Source: NORP110 sp051251595 | GTDB lineage: Bacteria > Pseudomonadota > Alphaproteobacteria > Rhodobacterales > Rhodobacteraceae | Assembly: GCA_051251595.1 (NCBI GenBank) | Contig: JBPOFA010000006.1 | Span: 124,001 to 188,000 of the forward strand | Length of the DNA stretch: 64,000 nt | Direction of reading: 5' to 3' | Shown: positions 31,940-40,377 of the stretch, piece by piece | Position numbering within the stretch: position 1 is the stretch's first letter | Layout: each line of letters starts with the position of its first letter | The notes under the pieces: model-generated | Database searches by the model: none | Seen by the model: the letters and a program-made list of their open reading frames with translations, nothing else | Told to the model about the DNA's origin: nothing | Position numbers and translations under genes: made by a program

Positions 31940-34900
31940 ATGAACAAGCCAAAGATCACGCTTCACGACAAATATGATCTTGAGCAGGATCAGATCCTGA
32001 TGAACGGCACGCAGGCGCTTGTTCGGCTGATGCTGATGCAAAAGGCGCGTGATGCGGCGGCGGGGTTTGATACGGCGGGCTATGTCACCGGGTATCGCGG
32101 CTCTCCGCTTGGGGCGGTTGATGCGCAAATGACGCGGGCCAAGGCTGATCTGGATGCAGCGGATGTCGTGTTTGAAGAGGCGTTGAACGAAGATCTGGGC
32201 GCGACTGCCGTATGGGGTACGCAACAGGCCGAATTGCGGGGCGAGGGGAAGTTCGACGGCGTATTCGGCCTTTGGTATGGCAAGGGCCCCGGCGTCGATC
32301 GGTCCGGCGATGTGATGCGCCATGCCAATCTTGCCGGAACATCGCCTATGGGCGGTGTTTTGATGGCAATGGGGGATGATCACACGGGCGAAAGCTCTAC
32401 CACGTGCCACCAATCTGACGGCGCTTCGATTGATGCCTCTATGCCGATTTTGTCGCCCGCAGGTGTTCAGGAGATTCTGGATTACGGCGTCTATGGCTAC
32501 GCGCTGTCGCGCTATGCCGGGGTGTGGGCGGGGCTGAAGCTGATGAAAGACACGGTTGAAGTGACATCTGTTGTCGATGGACGCCCTGACCGGATGTCTT
32601 TTGTCACGCCCGATATTGACCTGCCAGAGGGCGGGTTGAACATTCGTCTTGTCGATCATTGGGTCGAGCAGGAAAAACGGCTGTTGAATGATAAAAAGAA
32701 CGCCGCAGAAGCCTTTGCTTATGCTAATAAAATAGACAAAAGGGGGCTGGGGCAACCCGGCGCCCGGATCGGCTTTGTCGCGGCCGGAAAAACATGGTTG
32801 GATTTGGTTCATGCGCTCAACCTGTTGGGCATTGATGCGCCAGAGGCAGAGCGTTTGGGGCTGACCACCTACAAGATCGGGCAAATCTGGCCGTTGGACC
32901 GGCGTAGTTTTCGCGATTGGGCTGCGGGGCTCGATTTGATTGTGGTGCTTGAAGAAAAACGCAAACTGATCGAGGAGCAGATAAAGGACGCCTTGTTCGA
33001 TGATCTGCAGGGCCGAAGGGTTTATGGCGCGCGGAAAAACGGCAAGGACCTGTTTCAAACCCATTTTGCGCTGGACCCTGTGGAAATTGCCGGCAAGCTG
33101 GGTGAAATTCTGCTGGAAGAAGGCTGTGACACCGAAGCGATCCGGGCTGGATGTGCAGAGATCGACGCAGCGCTTAGGGCGGACAACGCCCCAGAGCTTG
33201 CCAGCCGCCCGGCTTATTTCTGCGCGGGGTGTCCGCATAGCAGTTCTACCAAACTTCCCGAGGGCTCTCGGGCCTATGCGGGAATTGGCTGCCATTTCCT
33301 GGTTCAATACATGGACAGAGAGACTTTGGGCTTTACCCAAATGGGCGGGGAAGGTGCCAACTGGATCGGGGAATCGAAATTCTCAAAGACGCCGCATGTG
33401 TTTCAGAATGTGGGGGATGGAACCTATAACCATTCAGGCTTGATGGCGATCAGAGCTGCCGCGATGGCGGGCACGAACATGACCTATAAAATCCTGTTCA
33501 ATGATGCGGTCGCGATGACGGGTGGGCAAAAGAACGATGGCGGTCTTGGTGCTGGTCGCGTCGCCAAAGAAATCTTGGGATTCGGGGTGCAGCATGTGGC
33601 TGTGGTCTATGACGAAAAGGAAGATATCGAATTTGCAGAGTTTCCCGCCGGACTTGAAAAACAGCCGCGATCCAAGTTGCAGGACATTCAGGAAAGATAT
33701 CGGAAAATCAGTGGTGTATCTGTCATTATTTATGTGCAGACTTGCGCTGCGGAAAAGCGACGCCGCCGCAAGCGCGGGCAATTCCCAGACCCTGACAAGC
33801 GCGTGTTTATCAATCCCGATATTTGCGAAGGCTGTGGCGATTGCGGGGTGCAATCCAACTGTGTTGCAATCGTCCCGCTAGAGACTGAACTGGGACGAAA
33901 ACGCGCGATTGATCAATCTTCCTGCAACAAGGATTTCAGCTGTCTAGAGGGGTTCTGTCCGGCCTTTGTCACCGTATCCGGCGCCCGCGCGAAACAGCCG
34001 GAAACCCAAAGCGTTGACCTTGGTGATCTACCGATGCCGGAACTTCCCGCGATCCGCAGGACACATAACATGGTCATTGCCGGTATTGGCGGCACCGGTG
34101 TCGTGACCATCGGTGCTGTTTTGGCGATGGCTGCCCATATGGACGGCAAGGGTGTCGGGATGATGGAAATGGCCGGGATCGCGCAAAAGGGCGGCGCGGT
34201 GCTGATTCACTGCCGGATCGCGCAAGCACCGCAGGACATCACCGCGATCCGTGTGGCTGCTGGCGAATGTGATGCGTTGATTGGCGGGGATTTGGTTGTC
34301 AGCGCGGGGACCAAGACATTGGGCCTGACCCGATCCGGGCGTACGGGGGGCGTGATTAACACCCATGAAACGATGACCGGTGCGTTCACACGGGATCCGA
34401 AATTTAATATTCCTTCCAGTCGGTTAAGGATGTCTCTTGAAGCGCGGATGGCGGGGGGTGTTGCTTTTTTTGACGCGTCGGAACTGTCGCGAAAGGTCTT
34501 TGGTGACACGCTTTTTGCCAATATGATTGTGCTTGGGGCCTGTTGGCAAAAGGGTTTGGTTCCGCTTGGTCTGTCTGCGCTTCAAGGGGCAATCAAATTG
34601 AACGGTGCCGCAGCAGAGCAGAACCTGAAGGCGTTCGATCTGGGAAGATGGGCCATTGTGAGGCCCGACGCCATGGCAGAGCTTTTGACGACGGATGGCG
34701 CCACGCAATCGAGCGAACCGCAGGATGTAATTCAGTATCGCGCGGATCATCTGCAAGAATATCAGTCCGTAACTTATGGAAAACGTTATACTAAATTTTT
34801 ATCCTCGTTTGAAGAGCCGCGGCTGAAAACGGCCGTCGCTAAGGGCTATCACAAGGTTCTTGCCTATAAGGATGAATATGAAGTTGCGCGGCTGCTGGGG

Positions 34901-35341
34901 CAAACGAAAGACCGGGTTGCCGCTGAATTTGACGGTGATCTTACGTTGACCCATTATTTATCACCCCCTGTCTTTGCTGGGAAAGACCGAAATGGCCGGT
35001 CTAAAAAGCGCAGCTTTGGCGAGGGGTTTGTGCGGTTCATGCCCGCTTTGGCAAAACTAAAATGGGTCCGGGGCACTGTATTTGACCCGTTCGGATATAC
35101 CCGTCATCGCCGAATGGAGCGTGGTCTGATCCGGCAATATGAATCCGATCTGTCCGGCTATACCGGCGCAGTTGATCAGGGAGTTTTGGATTTGGTTGTT
35201 GAACTTGCAGAATTGCCGTTGGAAATCAAAGGCTTTGGCGTCGTTAAGGATGCGAATTTTGAAGCGGCGCAAAAACGGCGCGGCGAGATTTTGACGGCTT
35301 TGCAGGCGGGACCATCGCGCCATTTGAGTGCCGCGGAATAG
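31940..35341 (+). CDS. Indolepyruvate ferredoxin oxidoreductase, fused alpha-beta form
   Basis: 1133 residues. The domains of IorA and IorB are in one chain: an N-terminal pyrimidine-binding domain (YVTGYRGSPLGAVD at about 55-70), a TPP-binding domain (GDGTYNHSGL), a ferredoxin-like cysteine cluster (CEGCGDCGVQSNC and later cysteines, about residue 640), then the gamma/beta domain (AGIGGTGVVTIGAVLA) and a C-terminal DUF6537-like part. It oxidatively decarboxylates aryl pyruvates from aromatic amino acids to aryl-acetyl-CoA, reducing ferredoxin. ATG 31940 is used; the frame is open to a non-ATG codon at 31865. A LysR gene is divergent. Confidence 0.93.
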   Translation: MNKPKITLHDKYDLEQDQILMNGTQALVRLMLMQKARDAAAGFDTAGYVTGYRGSPLGAVDAQMTRAKADLDAADVVFEEALNEDLGATAVWGTQQAELRGEGKFDGVFGLWYGKGPGVDRSGDVMRHANLAGTSPMGGVLMAMGDDHTGESSTTCHQSDGASIDASMPILSPAGVQEILDYGVYGYALSRYAGVWAGLKLMKDTVEVTSVVDGRPDRMSFVTPDIDLPEGGLNIRLVDHWVEQEKRLLNDKKNAAEAFAYANKIDKRGLGQPGARIGFVAAGKTWLDLVHALNLLGIDAPEAERLGLTTYKIGQIWPLDRRSFRDWAAGLDLIVVLEEKRKLIEEQIKDALFDDLQGRRVYGARKNGKDLFQTHFALDPVEIAGKLGEILLEEGCDTEAIRAGCAEIDAALRADNAPELASRPAYFCAGCPHSSSTKLPEGSRAYAGIGCHFLVQYMDRETLGFTQMGGEGANWIGESKFSKTPHVFQNVGDGTYNHSGLMAIRAAAMAGTNMTYKILFNDAVAMTGGQKNDGGLGAGRVAKEILGFGVQHVAVVYDEKEDIEFAEFPAGLEKQPRSKLQDIQERYRKISGVSVIIYVQTCAAEKRRRRKRGQFPDPDKRVFINPDICEGCGDCGVQSNCVAIVPLETELGRKRAIDQSSCNKDFSCLEGFCPAFVTVSGARAKQPETQSVDLGDLPMPELPAIRRTHNMVIAGIGGTGVVTIGAVLAMAAHMDGKGVGMMEMAGIAQKGGAVLIHCRIAQAPQDITAIRVAAGECDALIGGDLVVSAGTKTLGLTRSGRTGGVINTHETMTGAFTRDPKFNIPSSRLRMSLEARMAGGVAFFDASELSRKVFGDTLFANMIVLGACWQKGLVPLGLSALQGAIKLNGAAAEQNLKAFDLGRWAIVRPDAMAELLTTDGATQSSEPQDVIQYRADHLQEYQSVTYGKRYTKFLSSFEEPRLKTAVAKGYHKVLAYKDEYEVARLLGQTKDRVAAEFDGDLTLTHYLSPPVFAGKDRNGRSKKRSFGEGFVRFMPALAKLKWVRGTVFDPFGYTRHRRMERGLIRQYESDLSGYTGAVDQGVLDLVVELAELPLEIKGFGVVKDANFEAAQKRRGEILTALQAGPSRHLSAAE

Positions 35342-35435
35342 GGCGTGTCCACGGCGTCTTGAAGCTGTCTTAAACTGGTTACACTTGGTTGCTACATCCG
35401 GGGGGACATAGCCCGCGATAGATCAGGAGTCCGAA

Positions 35436-36314
35436 ATGCTTGCACAAGCCCGCGTTGCCCGAGACATCAGTTACAGTTCCTCCGCCGACACAGCGACCCG
35501 GCGCGCGGTGATCCGGCTGCTGGAAAACGTCACGGGTCGCGCGGCGTTGATCCGCCGGGCCTCTGGCTATGAACGGGATGTTGCGCAGGGGCGCGACTTT
35601 TGGCGCGTGATGATCGAACGCTATGGCCTAAGCTTGGATATTGTCGGGGGCAGTTTGGATGACATTCCGCGCGATGGTCCTTTGTTGATGGTTTCCAATC
35701 ACCCGTTTGGAATTCTGGACGGGTTGGTGATGGGGTATATTCTGTCGTCGATGCGGAAAGATTTCCGTCTGGTGGCGCATAAGGTTTTCCGCCGGGCCGA
35801 AGACCTGAACAAGGTGATCTTGCCGGTCTCTTTCGATGAAACGAAAGACGCCATTCGCAGCAATATCGAGACCCGGAAAGTGGCGCTTGATTATTTGGCA
35901 GGTGGCGGAGCGATTGGGATTTTTCCCGGTGGAACCGTGTCCACGTCGCGGAGGATGTTTGGTATGCCGCAAGATCCGGGCTGGCGCAATTTTACCGCCA
36001 AGATGGTGATGCGGTCCGATGCCACTGTGGTGCCAATCTTTTTTGAAGGTCAGAACAGTCGCTTGTTCCAAATCGCCAGCCATGCGTCTTCGACTTTGCG
36101 GTTGGGGCTGTTGATCAAGGAATTCAAGAAACGCGTCGACGCCCCGGTGCGGATCGCCATCGGGCAGCCGATTGATCGGGCGGAACTGGCATCCTATCAA
36201 AGCGATTCCCGCGCCATGATGGATTTCCTGCGGGAACAGACCTACGCCTTGTCGCCAAACCCGGCAGCAAAACAGGGGCTTGGATATGAGTTCGAGGCGA
36301 AATACAAAGCCTAA
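35436..36314 (+). CDS. Lysophospholipid acyltransferase (PlsC-like) family protein
   Basis: 292 residues. The acyltransferase block NHPFGILDG (88-96) has histidine and aspartate five residues apart, as in the NHPFGxLDG subgroup related to ornithine-lipid and hemolysin-type acyltransferases, rather than the classical HX4D. GIFPGGTVSTS (motif III) follows near residue 160. There is no obvious membrane helix. AGGAG seven bases before ATG 35436 supports the start. It is directly followed by murI (the TAA abuts the ATG). Likely role: acylation of a lysolipid or lyso-aminolipid. Confidence 0.85.
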   Translation: MLAQARVARDISYSSSADTATRRAVIRLLENVTGRAALIRRASGYERDVAQGRDFWRVMIERYGLSLDIVGGSLDDIPRDGPLLMVSNHPFGILDGLVMGYILSSMRKDFRLVAHKVFRRAEDLNKVILPVSFDETKDAIRSNIETRKVALDYLAGGGAIGIFPGGTVSTSRRMFGMPQDPGWRNFTAKMVMRSDATVVPIFFEGQNSRLFQIASHASSTLRLGLLIKEFKKRVDAPVRIAIGQPIDRAELASYQSDSRAMMDFLREQTYALSPNPAAKQGLGYEFEAKYKA

Positions 36315-37127
36315 ATGGCAGTAGGTGTTTTTGATTCTGGGCTGGGCGGGCTGACCGTTCTGGACGCGGCAACCAAGCGGTTGCCCGATGTTCCGTTCGT
36401 GTATTTCGGCGACAATTTGCATGCCCCATACGGGGTGCGCGATGCGGATGACGTTTATGATCTGACGACAAAGGCGGTTGAACGCCTGTGGGAGGCGGGC
36501 TGCGATCTGGTCGTGCTTGCCTGTAACACGGCGTCAGCGGCGGCTTTGCGGCGCATGCAGGAAAGCTGGGTTCCGGCGGATAAGCGCGTCTTGGGCGTTT
36601 TTGTACCCTTGATCGAGGCGCTGACAGAGCGGCAGTGGGGGGACAACTCTCCACCGCGTGAGGTTTCCGTGCAGAACGTGGCCTTGTTCGCGACACCGGC
36701 CACTGTGGCCAGTCGGGCGTTTCAACGGGAACTGGCCTTTCGCGCGATCGGCGTTGATATCGAAGCACAAGCCTGTGGCGGGGTTGTCGATGCGCTTGAA
36801 GATGGTGACGTGATTTTGGCAGAGGCGCTGGTGCGCAGCCATGTGGATGCGTTGTTGCGTAAAATGCCAAAGCCAGAGGCCGCGATCCTGGGCTGTACCC
36901 ATTACCCGTTGATGGAAGATGTCTTTCAGGACGCACTTGGGGCGGATGTGAAGGTGTTTTCACAGGCCTCTATTGTGGCAGAAAGCCTTTCGGATTATCT
37001 AGAGCGCCATCCAAATATGTTGGGGTCCGGCACGGTGTCGGATTTTCTGACGACAGGGGATCCGGGAAAAGTGTCAAATCAAGCGACCCAGATATTGCGA
37101 CGAAAGATTGAATTTCAATCTGCGTAA
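36315..37127 (+). CDS. murI: Glutamate racemase
   Basis: 270 residues. It interconverts L- and D-glutamate for peptidoglycan. The catalytic cysteines are C70 (LACNTAS) and C194 (GCTHYP), with VFDSGLGGLTVL at the start. The ATG follows immediately after the acyltransferase TAA (TAAATG), so translation may be coupled. Complete. Confidence 0.95.
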   Translation: MAVGVFDSGLGGLTVLDAATKRLPDVPFVYFGDNLHAPYGVRDADDVYDLTTKAVERLWEAGCDLVVLACNTASAAALRRMQESWVPADKRVLGVFVPLIEALTERQWGDNSPPREVSVQNVALFATPATVASRAFQRELAFRAIGVDIEAQACGGVVDALEDGDVILAEALVRSHVDALLRKMPKPEAAILGCTHYPLMEDVFQDALGADVKVFSQASIVAESLSDYLERHPNMLGSGTVSDFLTTGDPGKVSNQATQILRRKIEFQSA

Positions 37128-37212
37128 AGCCTGTGCGCTTTGTCCCCCTAACGCGTCCGACCTATGAAACGATGAACAATATCGCGGATCACACCCAAGT
37201 TGGTAAGATAGA

Positions 37213-38241
37213 ATGACTCATAAAATCGCAATCCTTGGTGCGTCAGGATACACCGGAGCAGAGCTTGTCCGGCTGATCGCAACGCATCCCTCCATGGAAA
37301 TCGCCGCATTGTCCGCAGACCGAAAGGCGGGCATGGCCATGGCCGACGTGTTTCCTCATCTGCGGCATCTGGACCTGCCCGATTTGGTGAAAATCGATCA
37401 GATTGATTTTTCAAATATCGATCTGTGTTTTTGCGCCCTGCCGCATGCGACCAGTCAGGCGGTGATTCGCGATCTGCCCAAGACGTTGAAAATCGTCGAT
37501 TTGTCGGCTGATTTCCGTTTGCGCGACCCGGCTGAATACGAAAAATGGTATGGCAAACCTCATGCGGCGTTAGAATGTCAGGCCGAAGCTGTCTATGGGC
37601 TGACAGAGTTTTATCGCGAAGAGATCAAATCTGCGCGTTTGGTGGCGGGCACGGGCTGTAATGCTGCGACGGGGATGTTTGCCTTGTTGCCGCTGATGGC
37701 CGCGGGTGTGATTGACCGGGATGAGGTCATCCTTGATCTGAAATGCGCGGTGTCCGGGGCAGGGCGGTCGCTGAAGGAAAATCTGCTGCATGCGGAATTG
37801 TCCGAAGGCACCCATGCTTATGCCGCAGGTGGAACGCACCGGCATTTGGGGGAATTTGACCAAGAGTTTTCCAAGGCCGCTGGCGTGCCCGTCGCTGTGC
37901 AATTGCAACCGCATCTGATCCCGTCCAACAGGGGTATTCTGGCAACCTGTTACCTGCGCGGGGATGCGCAGGTTATTCATGACACTTTGGCCGCAGCCTA
38001 TGCGGTTGAGCCCTTTATCGAGGTGCTTCCATTTGGCCAGCATCCGTCCACGAAACATGTGCGCGGCTCTAATTTTGCGCATATCGGTGTGGTCGCAGAT
38101 CGCAAGCCTGGACGGGCGACCGTTTTTGCTGCGGTCGACAATTTGACAAAAGGGTCATCCGGTCAGGCATTGCAGAACGCGAATTTGATGTTAGGTGAAG
38201 AAGAGACAGCTGGTTTGATGCTGGCACCGCTATTTCCATGA
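37213..38241 (+). CDS. argC: N-acetyl-gamma-glutamyl-phosphate reductase
   Basis: 342 residues. Rossmann motif ILGASGYTGAEL (7-18) and catalytic cysteine C149 in AGTGCNATG. It reduces N-acetylglutamyl phosphate to the semialdehyde in arginine synthesis. No other arg gene is close. The 85 bases upstream hold no recognisable leader or terminator. ccmE starts seven bases past the stop, so the two may be cotranscribed. Confidence 0.95.
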   Translation: MTHKIAILGASGYTGAELVRLIATHPSMEIAALSADRKAGMAMADVFPHLRHLDLPDLVKIDQIDFSNIDLCFCALPHATSQAVIRDLPKTLKIVDLSADFRLRDPAEYEKWYGKPHAALECQAEAVYGLTEFYREEIKSARLVAGTGCNAATGMFALLPLMAAGVIDRDEVILDLKCAVSGAGRSLKENLLHAELSEGTHAYAAGGTHRHLGEFDQEFSKAAGVPVAVQLQPHLIPSNRGILATCYLRGDAQVIHDTLAAAYAVEPFIEVLPFGQHPSTKHVRGSNFAHIGVVADRKPGRATVFAAVDNLTKGSSGQALQNANLMLGEEETAGLMLAPLFP

Positions 38242-38248
38242 GGCGCCG

Positions 38249-38698
38249 ATGAAGGGTCTGAAGAAACAACGTCGAATTCAAGTCATCGTCGCTGCTTTTG
38301 TAGCGCTTGGCATTTCTACGGCCCTTATTGGCTATGCCATGCGCGACGGGATCAACTTGTTCCGCTCTCCGTCTCAGGTCCTGGCAGAGCCGCCGTCATC
38401 GCGAGAAGTTTTCAAGATCGGCGGATTGGTCAAAGAAGGATCGATCACAGATGTTCAGGGCGTTCAGTTCGAATTCGTCGTGACCGATGGCGGGGCTGAC
38501 GTGCCCGTGCGTTATGTGGGCGATGATCCTGCCCCCGATTTATTTGGCGAAGGTGAGGGCACGGTTGCGACCGGTCAGTATATCGATGGCGTCTTTCAAG
38601 CCACTGAAATACTTGCAAAACATGACGAGACCTACATGCCCAAAGAGGTCATTGATGCCCTTAAGGAACAGGGCGTCTACAAAGACCCAAACAGCTGA
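38249..38698 (+). CDS. ccmE: Cytochrome c maturation haem chaperone CcmE
   Basis: 149 residues. N-terminal cytoplasmic KKQRR, a membrane anchor (about 10-30) and a periplasmic OB-fold. The haem-binding histidine is H125 in the motif HDETY (H-x-x-x-Y), as required for covalent haem transfer to CcmF. ccmF and ccmH follow 1.7 kb downstream, separated by a lysis-type cassette. Confidence 0.95.
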   Translation: MKGLKKQRRIQVIVAAFVALGISTALIGYAMRDGINLFRSPSQVLAEPPSSREVFKIGGLVKEGSITDVQGVQFEFVVTDGGADVPVRYVGDDPAPDLFGEGEGTVATGQYIDGVFQATEILAKHDETYMPKEVIDALKEQGVYKDPNS

Positions 38699-38789
38699 CG
38701 GACCGGTGCCGTTCGGCGCAGTTGTGATCTGTTAACCCCTTTTTATCATCCTGATCCCGTTGAAGTCTTGGGAATTTGGGGTGGTGCTG

Positions 38790-39401
38790 ATGGACTCTGT
38801 CGATGCAATTGCTGAGGGAATTCTTCGCCGGGAAGGCGGGTTTGTAAACGATCCTGACGACCCCGGTGGCCCAACAAAATTTGGCGTGACGCTGAATACG
38901 TTACGACGTTTGCGGATCGACGTTAACCGGGATCGGCGGATTGATCTTGCGGATGTGCAGGGGCTTTCCCGCCAAATGGCGCGCAAGATTTTCATAAGCG
39001 ATTATTTTTACCGTCCCCATATCGACCTTTTGCCAGCGGATTTACAGCCGGGTGTTTTTGACATGTATGTCAATTCCGGAAGCAATGCTGTTCGCATTTT
39101 GCAAAGATTGCTTTGTGATATGGGGCAGGTGGTTCTGGTGGACGGGGTGATCGGGCCAAAAACGGCTAAGGCGGCGGCTGCGGCCCACAAGAACGCTCCG
39201 AACCATCTGAAGGACGCCTACGCGATTGCACGGCGAAATTACTATTACCGTTTGGCAGATCGTCGCCCGGCCAGCCGCAAGTTCGCCCGGCGCCGGGATG
39301 GCGGCAAGGGCGGCTGGATCGTTCGGGCCGAAGATTTCATGTCCAAACGATACCATCTGACAGAGGCGCAGCATAAGGCGAGGATCGCGCTATGGGATTG
39401 A
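38790..39401 (+). CDS. Endolysin, glycoside hydrolase family 108
   Basis: 203 residues. The N-terminal GH108 signature EGGFVNDPDDPGGPTKFGVT (E15 is the expected catalytic acid) and a C-terminal peptidoglycan-binding domain (PG_binding_3-like, from about residue 105, VDGVIGPKTAKA). No signal peptide, so export would need a holin, which is encoded next (10-base overlap). The pair matches the endolysin and holin used by rhodobacterial gene transfer agents, which lie outside the main GTA cluster. GGGGTGG precedes ATG 38790; the frame is open to a TTG at 38760. A phage remnant is the alternative. Confidence 0.88.
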   Translation: MDSVDAIAEGILRREGGFVNDPDDPGGPTKFGVTLNTLRRLRIDVNRDRRIDLADVQGLSRQMARKIFISDYFYRPHIDLLPADLQPGVFDMYVNSGSNAVRILQRLLCDMGQVVLVDGVIGPKTAKAAAAAHKNAPNHLKDAYAIARRNYYYRLADRRPASRKFARRRDGGKGGWIVRAEDFMSKRYHLTEAQHKARIALWD

Positions 39402-39934
39402 TTGAAATGGTGTTTTCAGTGTTGTTCGGCAATGGCCGCAACGCGGTCAAAGAGACAATAGAGGTTTTTCGTGAGAATGCCGATTCCGCCGGGCAACGGG
39501 ACGCCGCCTATCGCGCCGCAGCCCTTGGGCAGTTCGCGGCAGAATTCAAAGTGCCGCGTCGCGGCGGGTTTGATCGGTTTATGGATGGGTTGAACCGGGT
39601 GCCCAGACCTGCGCTGGCCTTTGGCACGCTTGCGCTGTTTGTCTCTGCTATGGTGAACCCGGTTTGGTTTGCCAGCCGGATGCAGGGCATCGCCTTGGTG
39701 CCGCAACCGCTGTGGTGGCTGCTGGGGGCCATCGTTTCGTTCTATTTCGGCGCGCGATATCAGGTGAAGACGCAGGATTTCCAAAAGACCTTGGTTGAAA
39801 CCCTCGCGCAATCAGCGACGGTTCTGCAAAATATCGATGCGCTGGATCGTCTTGGGGAGGAGACCGAGCTGCCAAAGAACACCGTTGAGGACAATCCGGC
39901 TTTGGCCGATTGGCGGGCAAGCCATGCCAAGTGA
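39392..39934 (+). CDS. Holin family protein (GTA holin-like, 3TM class)
   Basis: 180 residues. A hydrophilic N-terminal part, then two or three membrane helices (about 70-90 and 100-122; ALAFGTLALFVSAMVNPVWF, LWWLLGAIVSFYFGARYQ) and a charged tail. This is the pattern of the 3TM holin group (PF11351-like) that accompanies GH108 endolysins in Rhodobacterales. It should form the pore that releases the endolysin. Starts within the last 10 bases of the endolysin gene and overlaps the next gene by 11 bases. Confidence 0.82.
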   Translation: MGLIEMVFSVLFGNGRNAVKETIEVFRENADSAGQRDAAYRAAALGQFAAEFKVPRRGGFDRFMDGLNRVPRPALAFGTLALFVSAMVNPVWFASRMQGIALVPQPLWWLLGAIVSFYFGARYQVKTQDFQKTLVETLAQSATVLQNIDALDRLGEETELPKNTVEDNPALADWRASHAK

Positions 39935-40103
39935 TGTCGTTGTAAAGGTCCTGTCAGAGCATGGGCCCTGGGTCTTGTTGGTCTTCTATCTGCTCTATCG
40001 TGACCTTCAAAAAGATCAGGCCACGCGGGATTTGTTGAACAAAAACACGTTGGTTCTGACGGAACTTGCCACGCTGATCCGTGAAAGACTGCCCCGAAGC
40101 TGA
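39924..40103 (+). CDS. Small membrane protein of the lysis cassette, BhlA/UviB-like
   Basis: 59 residues from ATG 39924. One hydrophobic helix (WVLLVFYLLYR, about 16-26), then a charged helical tail with KDQATRDLLNKNTLVLTELATLIRERL. This resembles small BhlA/UviB-type holin-like proteins in layout, though the match is by eye. Its start overlaps the holin gene by 11 bases. It could be a second holin or an antiholin. Confidence 0.65.
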   Translation: MPSDVVVKVLSEHGPWVLLVFYLLYRDLQKDQATRDLLNKNTLVLTELATLIRERLPRS

Positions 40104-40116
40104 AAAGGAACCTATT

Positions 40117-40302
40117 ATGGCGCGCCGTTTAAAAGATGCGATAGACCGCAACAAACAAGCCGCAGAAGAGCTGGACGCCGCCTTGCGCGCCTGTCTGAGC
40201 GATATTCGGGACCGCCCGGAACCTGTCGTTGAGGGGCGGTTTCGGGTGATCACCGGGGGGCGATCTGTTCCCGTTCCCCGCCGGGCGGTCAGGCTGCGCT
40301 GA
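40117..40302 (+). CDS. Small hypothetical protein of the lysis cassette
   Basis: 61 residues from ATG 40117, preceded by AAAGGAAC at good spacing. N-terminal half is a charged helix (RRLKDAIDRNKQAAEELDAAL), C-terminal half is Arg/Pro rich. No membrane helix and no recognised family. It closes the four-gene cassette, 13 bases after the previous stop. ccmF begins 75 bases later. Confidence 0.6.
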   Translation: MARRLKDAIDRNKQAAEELDAALRACLSDIRDRPEPVVEGRFRVITGGRSVPVPRRAVRLR

Positions 40303-40377
40303 AATGTGACAGCTTGTGTGTTTGATTTGATCCCGTGGGCCATTGGCGCGGTGACAAAACACGGCTAGTGTCGCGCC

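Noticed and set aside
31853..33340. 495-codon minus-strand ORF opposite the indolepyruvate oxidoreductase
   Set aside because: Antisense shadow of a clearly coding high-GC gene; its sequence has the His/Arg/Pro/Gln bias of such shadows.
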